From a virus, in IMG/VR virus record IMGVR_UViG_3300030060_005321, positions 37,822-63,755 of that record: a stretch of DNA of 25,934 nucleotides. One strand, given 5' to 3'. This document shows positions 7,817-13,178 of this stretch, in pieces; position 1 is the first letter of the stretch, and each line of letters opens with the position of its first letter. A model generated the notes under the pieces. That model made no database searches, was not told the origin of the DNA, and worked only from the letters and a program-made list of their open reading frames with translations. The translations under genes were made by a program, and so were the position numbers.

Positions 7817-8249
7817 ATTTAAATATAAGATTACTTGCTTGGCCTACGAATATACAGTGTTCAGTAGTAGTGTGGTCGTATCTAAATATACTAATCCATA
7901 TCTCACCTTTACCCCACCATAAATAATATGTGTAGTCAAGATCACCGTGTTCATCGCCTGGTGTTTCTAGGTACACATTATGTGAATCGTTACTACATTT
8001 ACCGTAATGCACACCCATTTTTAAGTGTGTTAACAACTGTGCTGCAAAACAGTGTACGCCATTGTGTTTGTTACCTATATTATTAATAAAGTCTGCTAAC
8101 GCAATACCTAAAAAGTCAGGCGCACCATCATAGTGATGGTATATTTGGTGTGTAACTCTTGCTCTACCGCAGTCGTCATATAATTGAAAGTCACTAAACG
8201 ATACTCCATCTTCACGTTTAGCAAAACATATTAATGCTCTAGTTGCCAT
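7788..8249 (-). CDS. Hypothetical protein, 153 aa
   Basis: The chosen start (8249, ATG GCA ACT) overlaps the stop of the upstream gene by 11 bases; an earlier frame-open region adds 25 residues but would overlap that gene deeply. The protein is rich in His, Tyr and Trp (for example THQIYHHYDG, and a WWGKGEIWIS strand), soluble, with a single compact domain judged by length. It resembles small proteins often found in marine phage accessory regions, but no family is recognised. Its last residues (KLNTNSDG) are encoded by promoter-like element A, whose GGATAA supplies the stop codon. Confidence 0.8.
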   Translation of the reverse strand: MATRALICFAKREDGVSFSDFQLYDDCGRARVTHQIYHHYDGAPDFLGIALADFINNIGNKHNGVHCFAAQLLTHLKMGVHYGKCSNDSHNVYLETPGDEHGDLDYTYYLWWGKGEIWISIFRYDHTTTEHCIFVGQASNLIFKYKLNTNSDG

Positions 8250-8511
8250 TGTTTCTTTTATAACTGTTATAATTTTCTGTAAATAATTCTCGTAAACCTC
8301 TGCCGCTACGCGTATGAAAGCCATAGCTATGAGTTGCTAGCGTTGGTATTGGTTTGTCTGCTAGCATAAATTCAACAACTTGCTCAGCTGTTGTACTACT
8401 ACTATATAGGTATGCAACTTCACTAGCCGCATGAGATATAGCATCTACATCGTGCATTGGCTCACGGCTAAACTCTTCTTTAATATATTTTTCTACTTCT
8501 TCTCCTGTCAT
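8239..8511 (-). CDS. Hypothetical protein, 90 aa
   Basis: A 90-aa frame from the ATG at 8511 begins two bases after the stop of a 26-aa membrane peptide gene. The N-terminus is acidic and helical; the C-terminus is Gly/Arg-rich (SGRGLRE). No family, cysteine motif or membrane segment is visible. It belongs to the run of small genes read from promoter-like element B at 9420-9450. Confidence 0.75.
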   Translation of the reverse strand: MTGEEVEKYIKEEFSREPMHDVDAISHAASEVAYLYSSSTTAEQVVEFMLADKPIPTLATHSYGFHTRSGRGLRELFTENYNSYKRNNGN

Positions 8512-8512
8512 A

Positions 8513-8593
8513 TTATTCTTTATATTTATTGTTTTTCTCGTGATATAATTCTAGTATAGCCCATACAGCTAGTGCTATTAATGCTATCTTCAT
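8513..8593 (-). CDS. 26-aa membrane microprotein
   Basis: A 26-aa frame starts in an ATGA overlap with the stop of the 35-aa gene upstream. Residues 3-16 are a continuous hydrophobic stretch (IALIALAVWAIL) and the tail is charged (EKNNKYKE), so it would be a single-span membrane peptide with a cytoplasmic or periplasmic charged end. Tight coupling supports its being real; function unknown. Confidence 0.5.
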   Translation of the reverse strand: MKIALIALAVWAILELYHEKNNKYKE

Positions 8594-8697
8594 CTTCGTT
8601 TTTTATTTGAAAGTTCATTTAATTTATCTAATAGCTTAATTGCTATGTCTACAGATATTTCTTCTGCATAGTACATGTCATATATTAATCTTCGCAT
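8590..8697 (-). CDS. Small hypothetical protein, 35 aa
   Basis: A 35-aa frame (ATG at 8697) overlaps the preceding 36-aa gene by 13 bases and the following 26-aa gene by 4. It is helical with a basic end (SNKKRR). The chain of overlaps through three tiny frames that together fill a 275-base gap supports coding. No function is suggested. Confidence 0.45.
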   Translation of the reverse strand: MRRLIYDMYYAEEISVDIAIKLLDKLNELSNKKRR

Positions 8698-8795
8698 AAC
8701 TCATATAGTTCTGCTAGTGTCATATCATCTATTTGTTCATCTGAGTACCCTAACTCCTTGAGTTTAGGCCTCATAATTTCCCATGGACTATTCAT
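8685..8795 (-). CDS. Small acidic hypothetical protein, 36 aa
   Basis: A 36-aa frame (ATG at 8795) overlaps the end of the 78-aa gene by eight bases. The sequence is acidic with a helical pattern resembling a small protein-interaction helix pair (SDEQIDDMTLAELYELCED). No family is recognised. Confidence 0.5.
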   Translation of the reverse strand: MNSPWEIMRPKLKELGYSDEQIDDMTLAELYELCED

Positions 8796-9024
8796 CTGCG
8801 ATAAGGAATTTTTCACCATAAGACCAGTCGTAACTAGACAAGCTAGCTAAAGCGGCATCTGTGAAGTAAACAAGATCTCTTGCTTGGCCAATTGATAAGT
8901 GTGACCATAAATAATTTTCTTTCAACGCTATTTTAACACCTTTAACTAATGAAGGGTATTTTTCTTCTTGGTCGTTTAGCGCTTGTTTAATCTCTGGTTT
9001 GAGTTTATCATACAGTGTATTCAT
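8788..9024 (-). CDS. Hypothetical protein, 78 aa
   Basis: The start is placed at the ATG at 9024, just after the TAA of the upstream coiled-coil gene; a longer frame would run back into that gene. The protein is mainly helical with several aromatic residues (YLWSH, YDWSYGEKF). No family is recognised. Confidence 0.75.
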   Translation of the reverse strand: MNTLYDKLKPEIKQALNDQEEKYPSLVKGVKIALKENYLWSHLSIGQARDLVYFTDAALASLSSYDWSYGEKFLIADE

Positions 9025-9025
9025 A

Positions 9026-9394
9026 TTAGTCTTGGTTTTCTTGGTTATTATCTTCAGCTTCAGCAAATAGCTCTGATATGTAGTTATATATCTCGCGACC
9101 TAAATCATCAGCATTGTCAAAGTCAAACGACTCACAATGTACTCTGCCATCGTAGTCAATACCGTAGTCAATACTGTAGTTGTCGGTGTCGCTGAAGTCC
9201 CATTGACCGATAGCTTCTTCAATAGCATCACGTAGCTCATCGAACTGTAATGGTGTAAGCTTTGGTTTGTTTATGTCTTTTAATTGTTTTTCTAAGTCTC
9301 TTATTTGACTCGCATAAGATGCTTGCTCGTTTGCTTTTTCATCAAGCAATTTTTGTAAAGCTTCTAACTTTACTTCTAATTCTACTTTATTCAT
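9026..9394 (-). CDS. Coiled-coil acidic protein, 122 aa
   Basis: Residues 1-42 form a heptad-rich coiled coil (LEVKLEALQKLLDEK onward). The rest is strongly acidic (long runs of Asp and Glu, C-terminus EDNNQENQD). Acidic phage proteins can mimic DNA or bind host DNA-binding proteins, but nothing specific is visible. It is the first gene after promoter-like element B, with its ATG 26 bases from the -10 box. Confidence 0.75.
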   Translation of the reverse strand: MNKVELEVKLEALQKLLDEKANEQASYASQIRDLEKQLKDINKPKLTPLQFDELRDAIEEAIGQWDFSDTDNYSIDYGIDYDGRVHCESFDFDNADDLGREIYNYISELFAEAEDNNQENQD

Positions 9395-9419
9395 AATGGT
9401 TTATTTAATTGGTTTATAA

Positions 9420-9450
9420 TATTATCCGTCTTTATTCGTATTTAGTTTGT
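9420..9450 (-). promoter_or_regulatory. Promoter-like element B
   Basis: Perfect match to ACAAACTAAATACG, 9 bp, GGATAATA on the minus strand. The ATG of the next gene is 26 bases beyond the -10 box, leaving a leader of roughly 20 nt. The element overlaps the 3' end of a 42-aa gene, and its GGATAA provides that gene's stop. Confidence 0.72.
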
Positions 9451-9550
9451 GTTTCTTTTTACGAGTATATTTTTTTTTATTACGCTCTATGTTAGGCTTA
9501 CTAGCGTCCCATATAGCTTTTAATGTTTCTTTATCTAACTTTACTTTCAT
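9422..9550 (-). CDS. Small Lys-rich protein, 42 aa
   Basis: A 42-aa frame starts at the ATG at 9550, overlapping the TAA of the upstream 179-aa gene (TAATG). It is very basic (KKKYTRKKKHK at 26-36). Its C-terminus KLNTNKDG is encoded by promoter-like element B, almost identical to the C-terminus of the 153-aa protein at 7788-8249, because both genes end inside copies of the same motif. Possible nucleic-acid binder; function unknown. Confidence 0.6.
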   Translation of the reverse strand: MKVKLDKETLKAIWDASKPNIERNKKKYTRKKKHKLNTNKDG

Positions 9551-10089
9551 TAAAATCCTTCGTTTGAAGCTTCAGATAAATTGTATCTATGCCCGTTAAT
9601 AATTAGTTGTATATCGTCTTCTGGCGAAGAGTCTGGGTGTACAATATCGCCAAATGGTAACCTATTATTAGGATTATTGTTATAATCTCTTAAATAAGCT
9701 TCTTTTAAACACTTAATAACATAGTCATTTATTAAGTATGTAGGCTTTTGATAGTAATTTTTTAGTATAAAATTAGCTAAGTATACTAATCGCTCATCGT
9801 AATTAGGTATAAGTATACGCTCTTTGCTTATACCATATTTTGCTACTATTGATCTAGTTTTGTTAATTTGATAAGCACTATGGTTGTATTCACTTACGTT
9901 ACGCACGTAACCTGTTCTATAACAAGCAAAGCGTAAAGGTTTTGGTGTACACGTCTGCCACATTTGGTGTATAGGTAGCTCGTATACTTGTGTACCATTT
10001 TTCTTCTGTCGTCTTGTTGAGACGTTTTTAATACCGAGCATATCAAAAACTTGTAATGCTTCAGTTGCTGTTGTTACTTTATATTTCAT
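9550..10089 (-). CDS. Hypothetical protein, 179 aa
   Basis: The 179-aa protein is basic and Tyr/Asn-rich, with an N-terminal helix (residues 1-20), a segment with two cysteines in the first third (TCTPKPLRFACYR) and an Asp/Pro-rich region near the C-terminus. It could be a small DNA-binding protein, but no family is recognised. It follows the structured-RNA region directly, with a 20-base A/T leader. Confidence 0.75.
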   Translation of the reverse strand: MKYKVTTATEALQVFDMLGIKNVSTRRQKKNGTQVYELPIHQMWQTCTPKPLRFACYRTGYVRNVSEYNHSAYQINKTRSIVAKYGISKERILIPNYDERLVYLANFILKNYYQKPTYLINDYVIKCLKEAYLRDYNNNPNNRLPFGDIVHPDSSPEDDIQLIINGHRYNLSEASNEGF

Positions 10090-10108
10090 AATTCAATTTT
10101 AATGTTAG

Positions 10109-10195
10109 TAGCTAGTGAGGAATCGAACCTCAAACTCGTCAGTTGTACCTTCTGGTGAACTCGAATAAGCTCTACCGTACTCCTATACCTAGCTT
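10109..10195 (-). ncRNA. tRNA-like element (acceptor stem plus T-arm, non-canonical core)
   Basis: On the minus strand an 87-base unit has a clear T-arm (10116-10132, TGAGG / TTCGATT / CCTCA) and an acceptor-like stem made by AGCTAG and CTAGCT (10189-10194 with 10110-10115), separated by 56 bases as in a long-variable-arm tRNA. GGTAGAGC in the 5' half recalls a D-loop. A normal D-stem and anticodon stem could not be fitted, the first acceptor pair is A-A, and no CCA is encoded (CTA follows). It may be a degenerate tRNA or the 3' domain of a larger structured RNA. Confidence 0.35.
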
Positions 10196-10199
10196 GTTT

Positions 10200-10350
10200 A
10201 AAAACGAGGTGGCCAAGTGAGTAAGATACCTTTGCTTACGCCGGGGTTACACACCTCACGCGCCACGCTCGTATACCGGCGTCAGGTGGTAGAACTTATC
10301 GCCTACACTTCGGCTCCCACATCACTTCTGATGTTTCGCTTATTGTTAAA
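10200..10350 (-). ncRNA. GC-rich candidate structured RNA
   Basis: This gene-free stretch is clearly richer in G+C than its surroundings and full of complementary segments. On the minus strand: a 6-bp hairpin ACATCA-GAAG-TGATGT (10319-10334), a 7-bp pairing ACGCCGG/CCGGCGT (10276-10282 with 10238-10244), CACCT/AGGTG (10284-10288 with 10252-10256) that interleaves with it in pseudoknot order, and GTAAG/CTTAC (10235-10239 with 10221-10225), which competes for two bases. It leads directly into the tRNA-like element. No known RNA family is recognised. Confidence 0.35.
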
Positions 10351-10361
10351 CCTGACTAGTA

Positions 10362-10574
10362 TTATCTAAGACAAGTACCGTAACCTTTACGTCTACCTGC
10401 CTTAGCAACTGCATCTGCTACTGCTTGTGATACAATTTGTATTGTGTTACCTGTTTTGTGATTAGTAATAGGTGCCGATGCGACACGCTCTACATTACTA
10501 CATTTTACACATGTTTTGTACCCGTATTTTTGTCTAACTGGGTGTACGGGCTCACCACATTTACAGTAACTCAT
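10362..10574 (-). CDS. Zinc-ribbon protein, 70 aa
   Basis: The N-terminus carries C4-x-C6 and C22-x2-C25, spaced like a zinc ribbon. This recalls the C4 zinc fingers of DksA/TraR-type proteins, but the rest does not look like that family. The C-terminus is basic (KAGRRKGYG). Probably a small zinc-binding nucleic-acid or RNA-polymerase-interacting protein. It lies 37 bases downstream of promoter-like element C. Confidence 0.7.
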   Translation of the reverse strand: MSYCKCGEPVHPVRQKYGYKTCVKCSNVERVASAPITNHKTGNTIQIVSQAVADAVAKAGRRKGYGTCLR

Positions 10575-10610
10575 ATTATTTAATTTTATTTAATAAGCTT
10601 TTGTCATATA

Positions 10611-10641
10611 TATTATCCAATAGTAATCGTATTTAATTTGT
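10611..10641 (-). promoter_or_regulatory. Promoter-like element C
   Basis: Minus strand ACAAATTAAATACG, 9 bp, GGATAATA: one mismatch to the consensus (T for C). It precedes the zinc-ribbon gene by 37 bases and would also drive the structured-RNA region beyond it. Confidence 0.7.
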
Positions 10642-10745
10642 TAAAATACAAAGCCTTCGGTAAGTACATTAAAAACTACTAAAATCGCGACTACAATAGG
10701 AACACCTATCATTACTAAGTCTGTATGTGAAAATTTTCTATTCAT
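10641..10745 (-). CDS. 34-aa membrane microprotein
   Basis: A 34-aa frame (ATG at 10745) with a polar N-terminus (NRKFSHTD) and one hydrophobic span at about 11-27 (VMIGVPIVVAILVVFNV). It ends at the first base of promoter-like element C. Likely a single-pass inner-membrane peptide; function unknown. Confidence 0.55.
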   Translation of the reverse strand: MNRKFSHTDLVMIGVPIVVAILVVFNVLTEGFVF

Positions 10746-10762
10746 GTTATTTAATTTAATTA

Positions 10763-11242
10763 TTAGTAAACTTCTTTTAATTGTAACTCAAAGATTTGAC
10801 CATCACCGTTCTCTACAAAGAACTGAGCTTTATACATATTTTCATGTAATAAGTACACGGCTAAGTCGTCATGACCTGAAAGTTGCATGTTGATATTTCC
10901 TTCAATTATACCTTGTGATAATTTACTCACTTGGTCTTTTAGGTTTTGAAAACCTTTTACTTTTCTGCCATCGAGTATAGCATAGAACTCATACTCATCG
11001 TAGCGAACGTCGTTAATACCCGGCAGGTTTGCTACGTTTATACACATAGCAACGCCAAAGTCAACTACAAAACTAGTATCATTACCAGTACAAGTTGACA
11101 CTGCGTAAGTGCTTACACTGTTATCGCTCATTATTTTTACATGAGTATCTCTGTCAAACTGAACATCATAGTCAGTTTTTTCGCAAGATGTTAACGCAAG
11201 AGTAGCTGCTACTGCTGACGCTATAAATTTACTTTTTATCAT
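10763..11242 (-). CDS. Phage-encoded lipoprotein, 159 aa
   Basis: The N-terminus is a lipoprotein signal: basic MIKSK, a hydrophobic core (6-17) and the lipobox LTSC ending at Cys20, so the mature protein would be a lipid-anchored protein starting CEKTDYD. The mature part is beta-rich, with two further cysteines about 15 residues apart and no known domain. Phage lipoproteins in other systems (T5 Llp is the model) block receptors against superinfection; that role is a hypothesis here. It follows a 24-aa membrane peptide gene with a 14-base overlap. Confidence 0.8.
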   Translation of the reverse strand: MIKSKFIASAVAATLALTSCEKTDYDVQFDRDTHVKIMSDNSVSTYAVSTCTGNDTSFVVDFGVAMCINVANLPGINDVRYDEYEFYAILDGRKVKGFQNLKDQVSKLSQGIIEGNINMQLSGHDDLAVYLLHENMYKAQFFVENGDGQIFELQLKEVY

Positions 11243-11303
11243 ATCTATATATTATATTTCCTAAGTACCAACAGGCAAATATCACCCATGTCCACTCAAA
11301 CAT
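11229..11303 (-). CDS. 24-aa Trp-rich membrane microprotein
   Basis: A 24-aa frame starts in a TAATG overlap with the stop of the 68-aa gene and overlaps the lipoprotein start by 14 bases. The core is strongly hydrophobic and aromatic (WTWVIFACWYLGNII) with a basic end. The double overlap supports a coupled translational cascade; the lipoprotein may depend on it for translation. Confidence 0.5.
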   Translation of the reverse strand: MFEWTWVIFACWYLGNIIYRYDKK

Positions 11304-11509
11304 TAGTAGTACTTATTTGATTCATCTTCTTCGTATTTATCTATCATTGCCTGCTCGGCCTCTAACTCACTTAACCACTCACCAGTGTACTTGTTTTTGT
11401 AATATTCACCACATACAGACACTATCGCGTCATGGTTATGAGTTACTTCTACTGTATTATCGTCACTTACCTTGTAAGTTTTACCGATATTTTTAAATGT
11501 AAATGTCAT
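11303..11509 (-). CDS. Hypothetical protein, 68 aa
   Basis: The start is set at the ATG at 11509, two bases after the upstream stop; the longer frame runs back through the neighbouring gene. The product is short and acidic toward the C-terminus (YEEDES), with a beta-rich first half. No family is recognised. Confidence 0.7.
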   Translation of the reverse strand: MTFTFKNIGKTYKVSDDNTVEVTHNHDAIVSVCGEYYKNKYTGEWLSELEAEQAMIDKYEEDESNKYY

Positions 11510-11510
11510 A

Positions 11511-11702
11511 TTATTTACTGTATTTATCGTATAAGTTGTTCGCCTCGGTGTAATAACCACCATCTTTCAACTCTAACATTATTTTAGTTATTAATTCAAA
11601 TGACTTTCTACCTTGTTTGTAGTATCTGTTATCGTCACTCATCATATAGTACCAGTCGTGACTGACTAGTAGTGCCTCTAGTTCTTTTAATTTTATATTC
11701 AT
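11511..11702 (-). CDS. Small hypothetical protein, 63 aa (start uncertain)
   Basis: The frame is open to an ATG at 11720, but that ATG lies inside the -10 box of promoter-like element D, so the ATG at 11702 is preferred; a transcript from D would then have almost no leader. The protein is helical and Tyr-rich (WYYMMSDDNRYYK). No family is recognised. Confidence 0.65.
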   Translation of the reverse strand: MNIKLKELEALLVSHDWYYMMSDDNRYYKQGRKSFELITKIMLELKDGGYYTEANNLYDKYSK

Positions 11703-11710
11703 ATCATTTA

Positions 11711-11741
11711 TATTATCCATTAGTAATCGTATTTATTTTGT
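11711..11741 (-). promoter_or_regulatory. Promoter-like element D
   Basis: Minus strand ACAAAATAAATACG, 9 bp, GGATAATA: one mismatch (A for C). It overlaps the stop codon of the 37-aa gene and points into the 63-aa, 68-aa, 24-aa and lipoprotein genes. Confidence 0.68.
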
Positions 11742-11846
11742 TAACATAGTTAATTCTTCAAACTCATCTTGAGTAATTAAACCTTCTAGTAAACCGATGA
11801 CGTACTTAGTTACGTCTTCACCTGTAATTTTATTTATCATTTTCAT
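11733..11846 (-). CDS. Small acidic protein, 37 aa
   Basis: A 37-aa frame (ATG at 11846) with the helical, acidic pattern ITGEDVTKYVIGLLEG then TQDEFEEL. Such a pattern recalls very small interaction proteins rather than enzymes. It lies just beyond the T-arm-like hairpin at 11862-11902. No family is recognised. Confidence 0.5.
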   Translation of the reverse strand: MKMINKITGEDVTKYVIGLLEGLITQDEFEELTMLTK

Positions 11847-11861
11847 ATCTATATATTTTAG

Positions 11862-11902
11862 TAGTGTGGGTGGAATCGAACCACCGTTAACCTTTCACAC
11901 TT
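11862..11902 (-). other. tRNA-like minihelix (T-arm on an acceptor-like stem)
   Basis: On the minus strand AGTGTG (11896-11901) pairs with CACACT (11863-11868) around a 10-base linker and a T-arm GGTGG-TTCGATT-CCACC (11869-11885). The eleven bases GGTTCGATTCC are identical to those in the element at 10116-10132. D and anticodon arms are absent. It directly follows, and slightly overlaps, the stop codon of the 75-aa paralog gene, so it may act as a 3'-end structure or processing signal. Confidence 0.4.
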
Positions 11903-12128
11903 AGTCTACTTGACACTCTCGTGCCCAGGTAGGAATATTGTTGGAGTTAGTATAATTACCATACTTTTGGAAACACTCCATAGTTTCTAGTTTCTCTTGA
12001 TTTAAAGAGTAAACACCATCGTGGTCATACTTAATTGTATCACCTTTTTTGTTAGTAAACTGAACTACTAGTTCTTTACCAATCATACCTTTTGAGACTA
12101 CAAATCTCTTTTTTTCTACTACATTCAT
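11901..12128 (-). CDS. Hypothetical protein, 75 aa, paralog of the 13169-13399 product
   Basis: The product shares its whole length with the 76-aa protein encoded at 13169-13399: KKRFV-SK at the start, FTNKK and YDHD in the middle, and the nearly invariant ECFQKYGNYTNSNN near the end. Predicted to be a small beta-rich single domain with one to two cysteines. Phage early regions often carry such duplicated small host-takeover proteins, but no function can be read from the sequence. A T-arm-like hairpin sits at its stop codon. Confidence 0.75.
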   Translation of the reverse strand: MNVVEKKRFVVSKGMIGKELVVQFTNKKGDTIKYDHDGVYSLNQEKLETMECFQKYGNYTNSNNIPTWARECQVD

Positions 12129-12140
12129 AATTTCTAATTT

Positions 12141-12269
12141 TTAATTGTTTAATAAATAGGTTATATCATCTAGAGTTGTTTCTAAATATTTCTCTCTACA
12201 CTCATTATTATTATATTTAAATATATTCTTTAATAATAATTCTAATAATTTAATTTTTAATTTTTCCAT
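12141..12269 (-). CDS. Small hypothetical protein, 42 aa
   Basis: A 42-aa frame (ATG at 12269) lying 27 bases from the -10 box of promoter-like element E, the same leader length as at elements B and F. It is Lys/Leu/Asn-rich and helical with one cysteine. The conserved promoter-to-ATG spacing is the best support for coding. Confidence 0.55.
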   Translation of the reverse strand: MEKLKIKLLELLLKNIFKYNNNECREKYLETTLDDITYLLNN

Positions 12270-12295
12270 TTTATTTTATTTAATAAGTTCATCTA

Positions 12296-12326
12296 TATTA
12301 TCCAATACTGTTCGTTTTTAGTTTGT
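12296..12326 (-). promoter_or_regulatory. Promoter-like element E
   Basis: Minus strand ACAAACTAAAAACG, 9 bp, GGATAATA: one mismatch (A for T). The next ATG is 27 bases beyond the -10 box; the upstream 43-aa gene ends within it. Confidence 0.7.
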
Positions 12327-12429
12327 ACACTCTAAGTTTATTTCTGTAGTGAATATACATGTCTCTATCAAAAGACTTGTAGTAATTCATTTGTGTTTCT
12401 AAGTAGTCTATAAAATCTTTTGTATTCAT
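12298..12429 (-). CDS. Small basic Tyr-rich protein, 43 aa
   Basis: A 43-aa frame (ATG at 12429), helical and rich in Tyr, Lys and Arg. Its last eight residues (KLKTNSIG) and stop codon are formed by promoter-like element E, the third case of a gene ending inside this motif. No family is recognised. Confidence 0.5.
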   Translation of the reverse strand: MNTKDFIDYLETQMNYYKSFDRDMYIHYRNKLRVYKLKTNSIG

Positions 12430-12434
12430 AAGTA

Positions 12435-12584
12435 TTAGTATTTATCAATTAGTAAGTTTAGTTCATCAAATAGTTCAGAGTATTCTGAGTCATAAATATC
12501 ATCAAGTGTATAAGTTACATTGTTGATAGTTATTTCATAGATGTCATTGTCTTCATCTATTTTAAAGGTGATATTTTTTAACAT
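12435..12584 (-). CDS. Small acidic protein, 49 aa
   Basis: The ATG at 12584 is chosen because it lies 27 bases from the -10 box of element F; the frame stays open upstream to a TTG inside the box, which is unlikely as a start. The product is very acidic (clusters of Asp and Glu) with alternating beta-like hydrophobics. It ends six bases before the 43-aa gene. No family is recognised. Confidence 0.6.
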   Translation of the reverse strand: MLKNITFKIDEDNDIYEITINNVTYTLDDIYDSEYSELFDELNLLIDKY

Positions 12585-12610
12585 AGTATTATTTTTATTA
12601 AGTTCATTTA

Positions 12611-12641
12611 TATTATCCAACAAGTACAGTATTTAGTTTGT
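12611..12641 (-). promoter_or_regulatory. Promoter-like element F
   Basis: Minus strand ACAAACTAAATACT, 9 bp, GGATAATA: one mismatch at the last base of the upstream block. The 49-aa gene follows with a leader matching those after elements B and E. Confidence 0.7.
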
Positions 12642-12865
12642 TATCTTTTTAATTTATAATTTAAATCTTTGTTTAAAGTATGAGTATCAATATTATAAGA
12701 TTTTAAAGAATTGATATTTATATAAGTATAACCTTTTAAATTAAATTGTTCTGATAAAGATATTTCATTATAGTACTTTGGAAGTTGGTGTAATTGAAAT
12801 GGAATATAAGTTTGATTATTTAATTTAATTATATTTGTTGAAGAATTATTTTTTATAGTTTTCAA
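12641..12865 (-). CDS. Hypothetical protein, 74 aa, possible TTG start
   Basis: An open frame with protein-like composition (Asn, Leu, Tyr, Lys) contains no internal ATG; the first usable start is TTG at 12865, about 80 bases beyond promoter-like element G. The A/T-rich sequence makes chance openness possible, so this is a tentative gene. It ends exactly where element F begins. Confidence 0.4.
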   Translation of the reverse strand: MKTIKNNSSTNIIKLNNQTYIPFQLHQLPKYYNEISLSEQFNLKGYTYININSLKSYNIDTHTLNKDLNYKLKR

Positions 12866-12945
12866 AATATTTATTTTTTTAAAGATTATTATTTATTTTT
12901 ATTTATTTAAAGAATTTAATTTATATTATTTATTAAACTCATATA

Positions 12946-12976
12946 TATTATCCAACTGACTCCATATTTAGTTTGT
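12946..12976 (-). promoter_or_regulatory. Promoter-like element G
   Basis: Minus strand ACAAACTAAATATG, 9 bp, GGATAATA: one mismatch near the end of the upstream block. It is followed by an 80-base very A/T-rich leader before the possible 74-aa gene. Confidence 0.66.
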
Positions 12977-13027
12977 ATAAAAGTATACATTTTGTTTAGT
13001 GAATAATAATTGTGTTGAGGTATACCA

Positions 13028-13111
13028 TCACCTCACTCTGTTTACAATTTGTTTTTCAATATATTGTAAAGTAATTCCAAGTATTATTAGTATTATTAAA
13101 TCATGTATCAT
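13028..13111 (-). CDS. 27-aa membrane microprotein
   Basis: A 27-aa frame (ATG at 13111) with a hydrophobic stretch at 4-14 (DLIILIILGIT) and a basic end (NRVR). Likely membrane-associated if expressed. It stands alone in the 300-base gap between the 76-aa gene and promoter-like element G, so support is weaker than for the coupled frames. Confidence 0.4.
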   Translation of the reverse strand: MIHDLIILIILGITLQYIEKQIVNRVR

Positions 13112-13160
13112 AATAGTGTGACATTAGGTAGTTAAGTAAAGTATAGTAGTGGGCAAGTGT

Positions 13161-13178
13161 CACAGTTTTTACACTGTG
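13161..13178 (-). terminator. Hairpin at the 3' end of the 76-aa paralog gene
   Basis: Minus strand CACAGT-GTAAAA-ACTGTG, a 6-bp stem overlapping the stop codon. No U-tract follows, so it is not a standard intrinsic terminator. It occupies the same position relative to its gene as the T-arm-like hairpin after the paralog at 11901-12128, and both are followed by a CACTACTA-type tail. Confidence 0.3.

Noticed and set aside
10109-10350. Identification of this region as a tmRNA
   Set aside because: No tmRNA 5' end motif or tag-peptide frame was found, and the acceptor-like 5' strand lies only about 60 bases upstream of the T-arm.
11862-11902. Phage attachment site derived from the 3' end of a host tRNA
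   Set aside because: A T-arm fragment could mean attP, but no integrase is present in the window and a near-identical T-arm occurs again 1.7 kb away.
12920-12990. 23-aa frame reading through promoter-like element G
   Set aside because: It spans the whole promoter motif and an A/T-rich leader, with no coupling or conserved spacing; likely chance.
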